From NCBI GenBank assembly GCA_965656535.1, contig CBFHKX010000006.1, forward strand, positions 111,915 to 175,914: 64,000 bases of DNA. Reading direction: 5' to 3'. Within the stretch, counting starts at the first letter, position 1. Each line of letters opens with the position of its first letter. This stretch comes from Lishizhenia sp965656535. GTDB taxonomy: Bacteria; Bacteroidota; Bacteroidia; Flavobacteriales_D; Crocinitomicaceae. The notes beneath the pieces are model-generated. The model saw nothing but the letters and a program-made list of their open reading frames with translations, had not been told where the DNA came from and did no database searches. Made by a program: the position numbers and the translations under genes. Below are positions 1 through 7,708 of the stretch, piece by piece.

Positions 1-342
1 AAGGATGCCATTCAAAATAGATTAGGTATTAAACTTGCTCCAAATGCCAATAGTGAAGCGCAATTTACGGTTACAGGAAAGATAACAGACTACGCTGTAT
101 CGCCCGTTGCCATTTTAGATAATAATACGGCTGCAAAAAACAGACTCACCATAAGCACAGCTTTTGAAGTATTTATTGAAAAAACAAAAGAAAAAGAAGA
201 AGAAGTTATTACTTTTACCAGTGTACGTTTCGTTGATTACGACTCAAACCAAGATCTTGGAACGATACAAGAAGATTTATTTATTGAAATAAACGACCAA
301 ATTATTCAAGATGTACTAAATAAATTGACAGCTAATTGGTAA
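1..342 (+). CDS. LptE-like lipopolysaccharide-assembly lipoprotein, C-terminal part
   Basis: The reading frame is open from the first base and stops at TAA 340-342, giving 113 visible residues; the start and any lipoprotein signal lie outside the window. The visible part has the beta-strand pattern of the small LptE family proteins of Bacteroidetes, with FTVTGKITDYAVSP near residue 22 and an amphipathic tail DLFIEINDQIIQDVLNKL. In the family this outer-membrane lipoprotein plugs the LptD barrel during LPS export. It sits one base before the next gene and is followed by secG, an order common in Bacteroidetes, so it is probably the first visible member of an lptE-TPR-secG operon. Family assignment is by pattern and context and is moderately sure. 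Confidence 0.65.
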   Translation, partial: KDAIQNRLGIKLAPNANSEAQFTVTGKITDYAVSPVAILDNNTAAKNRLTISTAFEVFIEKTKEKEEEVITFTSVRFVDYDSNQDLGTIQEDLFIEINDQIIQDVLNKLTANW

Positions 343-343
343 G

Positions 344-1445
344 ATGAACAAGCAAAAACTGATAGAAAAAGTAATAGACCCCGTTTCTATTGAGCAGCAC
401 GACTTGGAAGAGTTAAAAAAGTTGACCCATAAACATAGTTATGCAGCTGTGTTTTCTATCCTATATCTATCTGGTTTATCTCAAAATGGCGATTTTGCTT
501 TTGAAGAAGAACTAACTAACCACGCGTTTAAAATTCCTAATCGCATACAACTGTATGAATTAACGGAAGGTCTAAAAACGAAACCAGAAGCTGTGGAAGC
601 TGTGGAAGCTGTGGAAGCTGTGGAAGCTGTGGAAGCTGTGGAAGCTGTGGAAGCTGTGGAAGCTGTGGAAGCNNNNNNNNNNNNNNNNNNNNNNNNNNNN
701 NNNNNNNNNNNNNNNNNNNNNNNNNNNNNNNNNNNNNNNNNNNNNNNNNNNNNNNNNNNNNNNNNNNNNNNCTGTGGAAGAAAAAATTAAAGAAGAAATT
801 TTATCTAAAAAAGATATTCACCAAACAGATAAAATTGATAACACCGAAAAAGAAATAGAACTAAGTGGTAATGAAACACAAGAAAAGACGCAAGAAAAGG
901 CGTCGCGCGATATTTTAGACATCGATATATTGGCTTCTGCGGTTAGTAAAACAATAGAAAATGAGATAGATGAAGAACTATCTTTTGAATTAAACACCCA
1001 AGAGAAAATAACCCCTGCCAAAGAAACTACTGTCATTGAGCCAAGCACACCTAACAGCTTCATGGAATGGCTGAAGCAACAGCAAAAAAGCAACAAAGAA
1101 GAACATAAAACGAACTTAGTATCTGAAGAGCAAAAAGAAATCAAAAAGTCGGCTGAGAAAGAAACAAAGAAGAAAATTGAAAAAATTGTAGAAAAATTTA
1201 TTCAGGAAGAACCACAAATTTCAAGGCCAAAAAAAGAGTTCTTTAATCCAAGTAAAGTTGCAAAGAAAAGTCTAGACGAATCAGCTCTTCCAATAAGTGA
1301 AACACTGGCTAAAATATTTGATGCGCAAGGCAACTATCCTAAGGCAATTTTATCTTATGAGCAATTAATGTTGAAATTTCCAGAAAAAAAGAGTTTCTTT
1401 GCAAATCAAATTAAAATAATAAAGAAAAAAATTAATACTAAATAG
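344..1445 (+). CDS. Tetratricopeptide-like protein with (Ala-Val-Glu)n repeat, interrupted by assembly gap
   Basis: One gene is split by a run of 99 unknown bases (673-771). The N-terminal part (from ATG 344) has a helical domain containing HKHSYAAVFSILYLSGL, then enters a repeat of Ala-Val-Glu. After the gap the same codon phase of the repeat resumes (gct gtg gaa), followed by a Lys/Glu-rich low-complexity stretch and a C-terminal TPR-like helix pair (SETLAKIFDAQGNYPKAILS). The two halves are in different frames only because the written gap length is wrong by one base modulo three. A bacteroidete protein of this kind commonly lies between lptE and secG; its function is unknown to me. It has no signal peptide, so it is probably cytoplasmic. 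Confidence 0.72.
590..780 (+). repeat. 9-bp tandem repeat gctgtggaa, coding (AVE)n
   Basis: Nine perfect head-to-tail copies of gctgtggaa run from 590 to 670, and a tenth begins at 671 just before the gap. After the gap the sequence resumes with ctgtggaa (772-779), the end of another copy. The array therefore spans the gap and its true copy number is unknown. The unit is three codons long, so gain or loss of copies keeps the frame. Confidence 0.95.
673..771. other. Assembly gap (99 N) inside tandem repeat
   Basis: Ninety-nine unknown bases lie inside the 9-bp repeat array. The last upstream codon starts at 671 and the first downstream codon at 771, a distance of 100, which is not a multiple of three. 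A gap of 98 would give exactly eleven repeat units, so the written length is probably an estimate. Confidence 0.97.
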
Positions 1446-1446
1446 A

Positions 1447-1761
1447 ATGGGACCGTTGTTAACTATATTAATCTTAATCGCTAGTGTTTTACTAGTTTTA
1501 GTTGTTCTAATGCAGAATCCAAAAGGTGGAGGTTTGTCTACAGACTTTGGAGCACCTCATCAATTAGGTGGTGTTCAAAAAACAAATGACTTTGTAGAAA
1601 AGGCTACATGGAGTTTAGCTGGAGTTATTGCAGTACTCTCTATTGTAATGTCTCTTATGTATCAAAAAAACAACATTGAGATACCAACAGAAGAGGAACC
1701 AACCCAAACTGAAAACCCAGGAGATATTGATGCTACTGGACCGACAGGACAGGGTCAATAA
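1447..1761 (+). CDS. secG: Preprotein translocase subunit SecG
   Basis: This 104-residue protein has the two hydrophobic segments of SecG (about residues 3-21 and 56-74) separated by the conserved loop QNPKGGGLSTDFG and a FVEKATW motif. SecG is the small accessory subunit of the SecYEG channel in the inner membrane and helps SecA-driven export. The tail is acidic and Thr/Pro-rich, as often seen in Bacteroidetes. It starts one base after the stop of the upstream gene, so it is translated from the same mRNA, and a strong terminator follows 20 bases after its stop. Confidence 0.95.
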   Translation: MGPLLTILILIASVLLVLVVLMQNPKGGGLSTDFGAPHQLGGVQKTNDFVEKATWSLAGVIAVLSIVMSLMYQKNNIEIPTEEEPTQTENPGDIDATGPTGQGQ

Positions 1762-1780
1762 AAATACAATCAACACGTTA

Positions 1781-1819
1781 AAAATGTCAGTATGTCACGC
1801 ATATACTGACATTTTTTTT
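1781..1819 (+). terminator. Rho-independent terminator after secG
   Basis: A perfect 13-bp stem (1781-1793 with 1803-1815) has a 9-base loop, and its 3' arm runs into eight T residues (1812-1819). It separates the lptE-TPR-secG unit from groES. Confidence 0.9.
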
Positions 1820-1897
1820 GTTTCTATACCTCACACAAGATTGGCACAAAATTGGTCGTACGCTCGATATCAAATTAATAAATAAAAACAAATAAAT

Positions 1898-2173
1898 ATG
1901 TCAGTATTAAAACCATTAGCAGACCGCGTTTTAATTGAGCCGGTTGCTGCTGAAGAAAAAACAGCGAGTGGAATTATTATTCCTGATACAGCAAAGGAGA
2001 AGCCTTTGAAAGGTACTATCGTTGCAGCAGGAAATGGAAAACCAGAAGAACCAATGACGGTAAAAGTTGGAGATACTGTAATTTACGGTCAATATTCTGG
2101 TACAGAAATTAAATTAGACGGAAAGACTTATCTTATAATGAAAGAGTCTGACGTTTACGGAATCTTATCTTAA
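1898..2173 (+). CDS. groES: Co-chaperonin GroES
   Basis: The 91-residue protein carries the GroES signature (PLADRVLIEPVAAEEKTASG at the N-terminus) and the mobile loop region SGIIIPDTAKEKPLKG, ending with the usual KESDVYGI. It caps the GroEL cylinder with seven subunits and helps protein folding in the cytoplasm. It lies 19 bases upstream of groEL. No CIRCE (HrcA) inverted repeat is visible in the 78 bases between the secG terminator and the start. A TTGGCAC at 1841 followed 20 bases later by TATCAAAT is only a weak promoter candidate. Confidence 0.97.
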   Translation: MSVLKPLADRVLIEPVAAEEKTASGIIIPDTAKEKPLKGTIVAAGNGKPEEPMTVKVGDTVIYGQYSGTEIKLDGKTYLIMKESDVYGILS

Positions 2174-2192
2174 ATCAAAAAACTTTAGAGAA

Positions 2193-3830
2193 ATGGCAAA
2201 AGAAATATATTTCGACGTAGAAGCGAGAGAAAAATTAAAAAAAGGTGTAGATGCATTAGCAAATGCAGTTAAAGTAACATTAGGACCAAAAGGAAGAAAT
2301 GTTGTTATAGATAAAAAATTTGGTGCTCCACATGTAACAAAAGATGGTGTAACCGTAGCAAAAGAAATTGAGCTCAAAGATGTAATTGAAAACATGGGTG
2401 CTCAAATGGTAAAAGAAGTTGCTTCTAAAACTGCTGACATTGCAGGAGACGGAACAACAACTGCTACTGTTTTGGCTCAGGCTATAATTACAGCAGGACT
2501 TAAAAATGTTGCAGCTGGCGCAAATCCTATGGATTTAAAAAGAGGTATAGACAAAGCCGTTTCTGCCATTGTAGCTGAGCTAAAGAAAATATCTCAAGAA
2601 GTAGGTTCTGACAACGATAAGATTAAACAAATTGCTTCTATTTCTGCAAACAACGATGAAATGATAGGATCATTAATCGCTGAAGCAATGAAAGTAGTTG
2701 GAAACGATGGTGTAATTACGGTTGAAGAAGCTAAAGGAACAGAAACTGAAGTAAAAACTGTAGAAGGAATGCAGTTTGACAGAGGTTACTTATCTCCTTA
2801 CTTTGTAACGAATACAGAGAAGATGATTGCTGAAATGGAGAATCCATACATTCTTATCTACGATAAGAAGATTTCTGCAATGAAAGATTTACTTCCTGTA
2901 CTTGAGCCAGTTGCTCAATCTGGTAAAGGACTATTAATTATCGCAGAGGATGTTGACGGAGAAGCGTTAACTACGCTTGTAGTAAACAGAATTAGAGGTT
3001 CTTTAAAAATTGCAGCTGTTAAGGCTCCTGGTTTTGGAGACAGACGAAAAGCAATGTTAGAAGATTTAGCAATACTAACTGGCGGACAAGTAATCTCAGA
3101 AGAAAGAGGTTTTACACTTGAAAATGCAACAATAGAAATGTTAGGTACTGCAGAAAAAGTTGAGATTGATAAAGACAATACAACTATTGTAAATGGTGCC
3201 GGAAACAAATCTGATATTGCAGCGAGAGTTGAACAAATTAAAGTTCAAATGGAAGCTTCTACTTCTGATTACGATAAAGAAAAACTTCAGGAACGTTTGG
3301 CTAAATTAGCTGGAGGAGTAGCGGTACTTTATGTTGGAGCTGCTACAGAAGTTGAAATGAAAGAAAAGAAAGACCGCGTAGATGATGCACTTGCTGCAAC
3401 GAGAGCTGCCGTTGAAGAAGGAATTATACCTGGTGGTGGAGTTGCTTTAATACGTGCTGAATCTGCATTAGCTGCAGTGAAAGGTGAAAACGATGACGAG
3501 CTAACTGGAATTGCAATTGTAAGAAGAGCAATTGAAGAACCGTTAAGAACAATTATTGCGAATGCTGGAGGAGAAGGTGCCGTTATCGTTCAGAAAGTAA
3601 AAGAAGGAAAAGACGATTTTGGATACAATGCCCGTACTGAAGTATTTGAAAACTTATACGCTGCAGGTGTAATTGACCCAACTAAAGTTACGCGTATAGC
3701 AATTGAAAACGCTGCTTCTATTGCTTCAATGTTACTTACAACAGAATGTGTTATAGCAGACGAGCCTGAAGAAGCTGGAGCAGGTGCTGCCCCAGCAGGA
3801 ATGCCAGGTGGAATGCCAGGAATGATGTAG
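2193..3830 (+). CDS. groL: Chaperonin GroEL
   Basis: The 545-residue protein is full length for GroEL, with the ATP-binding motif GDGTTTATVLAQ (about residues 86-97), the AVEEGIIPGGGVAL segment near residue 406 and the Gly-Gly-Met-rich tail GMPGGMPGMM. It forms the double-ring folding chamber that works with GroES. It is the only groEL in the window. Two hairpins follow the stop: a UUCG-capped stem at 3838-3855 and a T-tailed terminator at 3910-3942. Confidence 0.98.
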   Translation: MAKEIYFDVEAREKLKKGVDALANAVKVTLGPKGRNVVIDKKFGAPHVTKDGVTVAKEIELKDVIENMGAQMVKEVASKTADIAGDGTTTATVLAQAIITAGLKNVAAGANPMDLKRGIDKAVSAIVAELKKISQEVGSDNDKIKQIASISANNDEMIGSLIAEAMKVVGNDGVITVEEAKGTETEVKTVEGMQFDRGYLSPYFVTNTEKMIAEMENPYILIYDKKISAMKDLLPVLEPVAQSGKGLLIIAEDVDGEALTTLVVNRIRGSLKIAAVKAPGFGDRRKAMLEDLAILTGGQVISEERGFTLENATIEMLGTAEKVEIDKDNTTIVNGAGNKSDIAARVEQIKVQMEASTSDYDKEKLQERLAKLAGGVAVLYVGAATEVEMKEKKDRVDDALAATRAAVEEGIIPGGGVALIRAESALAAVKGENDDELTGIAIVRRAIEEPLRTIIANAGGEGAVIVQKVKEGKDDFGYNARTEVFENLYAAGVIDPTKVTRIAIENAASIASMLLTTECVIADEPEEAGAGAAPAGMPGGMPGMM

Positions 3831-3837
3831 GATAAAC

Positions 3838-3855
3838 TCCCAACTTCGGTTGGGA
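3838..3855 (+). other. UUCG-capped hairpin directly after groEL
   Basis: TCCCAAC (3838-3844) pairs with GTTGGGA (3849-3855) around a TTCG loop. UUCG is an exceptionally stable tetraloop. No T run follows, so this is more likely an mRNA 3'-end stabiliser or a processing barrier ahead of the true terminator than a terminator itself. Confidence 0.6.
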
Positions 3856-3909
3856 ATCTCTGTTCATATTTCCCGAAAACAATCGGATAGTATGACTGAC
3901 TATATATAC

Positions 3910-3942
3910 AACTCCCTTGATTAATTTCAAGGGAGTTTTTTT
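3910..3942 (+). terminator. Rho-independent terminator of groES-groEL
   Basis: A perfect 11-bp stem (3910-3920 with 3927-3937) with a 6-base loop is followed by a run of seven T residues starting at 3936. Confidence 0.9.
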
Positions 3943-4037
3943 ATTTTCTGAGGCTAACTTAACATTAGTAAAACAAAAATATTAAGCTATTTTAGATGTC
4001 TCTATTAAAAAATAGAACTTAAAAACTATCTTGTAGC

Positions 4038-4664
4038 GTGTTTAACTTTGAGAAAATAACAGAGAACGAGGTTTCCGTTCATTTGATGTATTATCAAGAA
4101 TTCGATATTGAAGATTACCTCTATCAACTGTTGCCAAAAGAAATTAAACGCTTAGCTGAGTTTGCAAATATCAAACGGAAAAGAGAGTTTGTGGCAACGC
4201 GCATTTTAAGGAGTTCTCTATTTGGAAAAAGTGAAATCAAATATTCAGATATTGGCGCTCCATTTATTGAAGAAGAAGGATATATATCTATTTCGCATGC
4301 ATCTAATGTAGTTGGTATCGCATTTTCAAAAATACATGCCGTTGGATTAGACCTAGAGCCCATACGAGAGAAAATCCACCGTGTTAAACACAAATTTCTG
4401 AGCAATAACGAGTTAAAGCAGCTAGACATAAATTCTACGCACGAAATGATAAAAGTTTGGTCTGCAAAAGAAGCTCTTTACAAGTTAGCCAAAAGGAAAA
4501 AAATTATATTTGCTACAGAACTACTCTTACAAAAAATTGATGAGGTAAGTTGGATTGGAACAATTGATAACTTTGATCATAAAAGAGAAGTTTTGCTCAA
4601 TATTCTTACACAAAAAGATTTTGTAATTTCATTTAATATTCAAGCACCGAATGACTACTACTAA
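4038..4664 (+). CDS. 4'-phosphopantetheinyl transferase superfamily protein
   Basis: The 208-residue protein has the Sfp/AcpT signature: VGLDLEPI (about residues 100-107, supplying the Mg-binding Asp) and WSAKEALYKL (about 140-149, with the conserved Lys-Glu). Such enzymes attach the phosphopantetheine arm of CoA to a Ser of acyl or peptidyl carrier proteins. GTG 4038 is the only plausible start, because an in-frame stop lies just upstream (4020-4022) and starting at the first ATG (4086) would remove a predicted N-terminal strand. The 3' end overlaps the next gene by 14 bases, so the two are probably translationally coupled. The carrier-protein target cannot be read from the sequence. Confidence 0.85.
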   Translation: MFNFEKITENEVSVHLMYYQEFDIEDYLYQLLPKEIKRLAEFANIKRKREFVATRILRSSLFGKSEIKYSDIGAPFIEEEGYISISHASNVVGIAFSKIHAVGLDLEPIREKIHRVKHKFLSNNELKQLDINSTHEMIKVWSAKEALYKLAKRKKIIFATELLLQKIDEVSWIGTIDNFDHKREVLLNILTQKDFVISFNIQAPNDYY

Positions 4665-5391
4665 AATTCTAGAAAGCTTTAAAGCTAAAAAAGGGCAAAT
4701 TGCAGTTTTAATTGATCCTGATAAAGTACAGGACGAAAAAAAACTACTAGAACTTGTGGAAAAAGCGCGTTTTGCCGATGTAGACTATTTTTTTGTTGGC
4801 GGAAGTACAGCTACACGTTTAGAAGTTGAGTATGTTGTAAATTTCTTGAAATCAAATAGTATTATTCCAGTAGTGCTTTTTCCCGGACACCCACAACAAC
4901 TTTCTGAAAAAGCAGACGCACTACTCTATCTCAGTTTAATATCTGGCAGAAATCCAGATTTTTTAATTGGACATCATGTAAATAGTGCACAAGAAGTGAA
5001 TGATTTGAACTTAGAAAAAATTCCAACCTCATATATTCTAATCGATGGCGGAACAAAAAGTTCTGTTGCATATGTTAGTCAAACCACCCCCATTCCCAAT
5101 ACGCAAATTAAAATAGCTGTAAACACAGCATTAGCAGGCTCACTTCAAGGAAAGAAAATTACTTACTTTGACGCAGGATCAGGAGCAAAACAAGCCGTAA
5201 AGGAAGAACTTGTTTTAGAAACTCAAAAACAAATAGATACTCCCATAATAGTGGGCGGAGGAATTAAGTCTTGCAGCACTCTATGCGCACTGAAAGCAGC
5301 CAATGTACTAGTTATTGGTAATAAACTTGAAGAAAATATCGATTTTTTACTGGATATAAAACAATTCAAAAAAGAAAGTGAAGCTATTTAA
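4651..5391 (+). CDS. Geranylgeranylglyceryl/heptaprenylglyceryl phosphate synthase (GGGPS/PcrB family)
   Basis: The 246-residue TIM-barrel protein shows the family motifs in order: IAVLIDPDKV near residue 18, YFFVGGSTATR near residue 47, YILIDGGTKSSVAYVSQT near 128, YFDAGSGAKQAV near 171 and PIIVGGGIKS (phosphate-binding) near 198. The family joins a prenyl diphosphate to sn-glycerol-1-phosphate by an ether bond, the first step of archaeal-type lipids. Homologues are known in Bacteroidetes and Bacilli, but their end product in Bacteroidetes is poorly understood. Prenyl chain length cannot be judged here. It overlaps the phosphopantetheinyl transferase gene, and its stop abuts the stop of uvrC on the other strand. 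Confidence 0.9.
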   Translation: MTTTKILESFKAKKGQIAVLIDPDKVQDEKKLLELVEKARFADVDYFFVGGSTATRLEVEYVVNFLKSNSIIPVVLFPGHPQQLSEKADALLYLSLISGRNPDFLIGHHVNSAQEVNDLNLEKIPTSYILIDGGTKSSVAYVSQTTPIPNTQIKIAVNTALAGSLQGKKITYFDAGSGAKQAVKEELVLETQKQIDTPIIVGGGIKSCSTLCALKAANVLVIGNKLEENIDFLLDIKQFKKESEAI

Positions 5392-7185
5392 TTAATGAAA
5401 ATAGTTCCAAATTAATTTTGCTTTTGCAAATCCTACAACCTGCTCCAACGCTTCTTTCTTTGCTATTTTTATTGCTGAAATTGTTTTAAATGAACGCATT
5501 AGATCTTCCTGAGTTTTAGGTCCAATCCCTTCTATTTGAATTAATTCTGAAACCAATGCCGACTTACTTCTACGATTTCTGTGGTGTGTAATTCCAAAAC
5601 GGTGTGCTTCATTTCTCATGTGTTGTATCACCTTCAAACTCTCAGATCGTTTATCTAAAAATAAAGGTAAACTATCGCCTGGGAAAAAGATCTCCTCTAA
5701 TCGTTTCGCAATTCCGACAATAGCAATTTTCCCTCTTAAATTAAGCTTTTCAAGTGCTTCTAGAGATGCGCTAAGCTGACCTTTTCCTCCGTCAATAATA
5801 ATTAATTGAGGAAGTGGTTCATTTTCATCTAACAACCGTTTATAACGTCTATACACGGCCTCAGTCATAGATGCAAAATCATCCGGACCAACAACGGTTT
5901 TTATATTAAAATGTCTATAATCTTTTTTACTTGGTTTCGCATTTTTAAATACTACACAAGCAGAAACTGGATTTGTACCTTGTATATTCGAGTTATCAAA
6001 GCACTCCATATGTGTTGGAAGTTCTTTGAGCCTAAAATCCTTTTTTATGCCTTCAAGTATTCGTTCTGTATGTCGTTCTGGATTTTTAATACTCATTTGC
6101 TTGTATTTCTCAAGCCTAAAAAAAGTAGCATTCTTTTTAGAGAGCTCCACCAAGTATTTTTTATCTCCACGTTGAGGAGAAAAGAAACTAATCCCTTCTA
6201 TATCCAGTTCAAGATAATCTTCTACCAGAATCTCTCTGCAATTACTTTGAAAGCGTTGTCGCATCTCCAATAGAACAAACGCTAAGATATCAGATTTGTC
6301 TTCTTGCAGCTTCTTTTTTACTTCAATTGTCATCCCATGAATAATAGAACCGTTGTTAATTACCAAATAGTTAACGAAGGCACTTTTATCGTCTTCTACC
6401 ATGGTTATTACATCTACCCTATCTATTGTTGGAGAAACTACAGTACTCTTAGCTTTATACTTTTCTAACGTTTCTATCTTGGATTTAGTAAGTTGCGCTT
6501 CTTCAAATTGATAATTCGCTGCATAATCTGCCATTCTTCCCTTCAATAAAGAAAAAACAGGTGTAAGATTACCCTTTACAATGTTTTCGATTTGAAAAAT
6601 GTATTCGTCATATTGAGTTCTACTCTCTTCTCCGATACATGCTCCCTTGCATTTACCTATATGATACTCTAAACAAACTTTATATTTTTTTTCCTCAATT
6701 TTATTTTGATGCAAATCTAAATTACAAGTTCTTAGTGGATACAGCTCGCGCATTAAGCCAAGAAGCGTGTGCATTACTTTTACAGAAGGGTATGGTCCGA
6801 AATATTTTGAACCATCTTTAATTACTCTTCTTGTAGGAAAAACCCTTGGAAATGGTTCTTTCTTAATACAAATCCAAGGATAGGTTTTATCGTCTTTCAG
6901 TTGTATATTATAGCGCGGTTGGTATTTTTTAATCAGATTATTTTCAAGCAATAAAGCGTCTAACTCTGTATCTACTACAATGTACTTTATATCTACGATA
7001 TTTTTAACTAATACGCGTGTCTTAGCCGTATCGTGATTTTTTACAAAGTAAGAGTTAACGCGCTTTATTAAACTTTTGGCTTTACCAACGTAAATAATCT
7101 TACCCGTTTTATCAAAATATTGGTATACACCAGGTTTATTTGGAAGCAATTTAAGCTTCAACTTTATTTCTTCAGAAATCTTCAA
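5392..7185 (-). CDS. uvrC: Excinuclease ABC subunit UvrC
   Basis: The 597-residue protein has the full UvrC layout: an N-terminal GIY-YIG nuclease (GVYQYFDKTGKIIYVGKAKS, residues 19-38), a cysteine cluster near residues 155-185 (four Cys, as in Fe-S-containing UvrC), a UVR motif (NYQFEEAQLTKSKIETL near 225), the RNase H-like half beginning CFDNSNIQGTNPVSACV, and a C-terminal helix-hairpin-helix (QIEGIGPKTQEDLM). UvrC makes both incisions in nucleotide excision repair. It follows bcp by 9 bases and is probably co-transcribed with it, placing a second UV-damage repair system next to the photolyase operon. Confidence 0.97.
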   Translation of the reverse strand: MKISEEIKLKLKLLPNKPGVYQYFDKTGKIIYVGKAKSLIKRVNSYFVKNHDTAKTRVLVKNIVDIKYIVVDTELDALLLENNLIKKYQPRYNIQLKDDKTYPWICIKKEPFPRVFPTRRVIKDGSKYFGPYPSVKVMHTLLGLMRELYPLRTCNLDLHQNKIEEKKYKVCLEYHIGKCKGACIGEESRTQYDEYIFQIENIVKGNLTPVFSLLKGRMADYAANYQFEEAQLTKSKIETLEKYKAKSTVVSPTIDRVDVITMVEDDKSAFVNYLVINNGSIIHGMTIEVKKKLQEDKSDILAFVLLEMRQRFQSNCREILVEDYLELDIEGISFFSPQRGDKKYLVELSKKNATFFRLEKYKQMSIKNPERHTERILEGIKKDFRLKELPTHMECFDNSNIQGTNPVSACVVFKNAKPSKKDYRHFNIKTVVGPDDFASMTEAVYRRYKRLLDENEPLPQLIIIDGGKGQLSASLEALEKLNLRGKIAIVGIAKRLEEIFFPGDSLPLFLDKRSESLKVIQHMRNEAHRFGITHHRNRRSKSALVSELIQIEGIGPKTQEDLMRSFKTISAIKIAKKEALEQVVGFAKAKLIWNYFH

Positions 7186-7194
7186 AAGTTGTTT

Positions 7195-7653
7195 TTATTT
7201 TAACGACTTCAGTACCTTTTTTGCTTCTGCTATGTGACCAACCGGATCTGTCTGAGAATTAAAAATAGAACGCACTACACCTTGTTTATCAATAATGTAA
7301 GTAACTCTACCGGGTATCAACCCAAATAAATTTCCAGGAACACCAAAGGCTTTTCTTACTGTTTTCTTACTATCTGCTAGTAAATCAAAGGGTAACTTGT
7401 GTTTCTCTGCAAACTTTTTGTGCGATTTTTCATCGTCTGAACTAACACCAATTACTTCTGCATCCAATTCCAAAAAATCTTCATACGCGTCTCTAAACGA
7501 GCATGATTCTTTTGTACAGCCAGGTGTATCGTCTTTTGGATAAAAATAAATTACTAAGTTTTTATCTCCGATTAAAGAAGCACTATATACTTCTGAACCA
7601 TTTTGATTTTTTAATTTAAATGCTGGAATTCTATCACCTACTTTAATCGCCAT
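7195..7653 (-). CDS. bcp: Thioredoxin-dependent thiol peroxidase (BCP/PrxQ)
   Basis: The 152-residue thioredoxin-fold protein carries the peroxiredoxin Q motif PKDDTPGCTKESCSFRDAY, with the peroxidatic Cys in PGCT and the resolving Cys five residues later. It reduces hydroperoxides in the cytoplasm using thioredoxin. A TATCTTTG box at 7696-7703 suggests its own promoter, so bcp-uvrC may be a separate unit that can also be read through from the photolyase operon 55 bases upstream. Confidence 0.95.
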   Translation of the reverse strand: MAIKVGDRIPAFKLKNQNGSEVYSASLIGDKNLVIYFYPKDDTPGCTKESCSFRDAYEDFLELDAEVIGVSSDDEKSHKKFAEKHKLPFDLLADSKKTVRKAFGVPGNLFGLIPGRVTYIIDKQGVVRSIFNSQTDPVGHIAEAKKVLKSLK

Positions 7654-7695
7654 ATCTCTTTTATGAATAAATAATTAATGCCAAAACTTCTGTTT

Positions 7696-7703
7696 CAAAG
7701 ATA
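7696..7703 (-). promoter_or_regulatory. Possible -7 box (TATCTTTG) for bcp-uvrC
   Basis: On the minus strand the sequence TATCTTTG matches the Bacteroidetes -7 consensus TAnnTTTG and lies 42 bases upstream of the bcp start. No TTG is found at the expected -33 position, so this is a partial promoter match. Confidence 0.4.
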
Positions 7704-7708
7704 AGTAA

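Noticed and set aside
590..780. The short tandem repeat as a CRISPR array
   Set aside because: The unit is 9 bases without spacers and is read in frame as Ala-Val-Glu; no cas genes are near.
1820..1897. CIRCE/HrcA operator upstream of groES
   Set aside because: The inverted repeat TTAGCACTC-N9-GAGTGCTAA is not present; only a weak TTGGCAC with TATCAAAT at 20 bases was seen.
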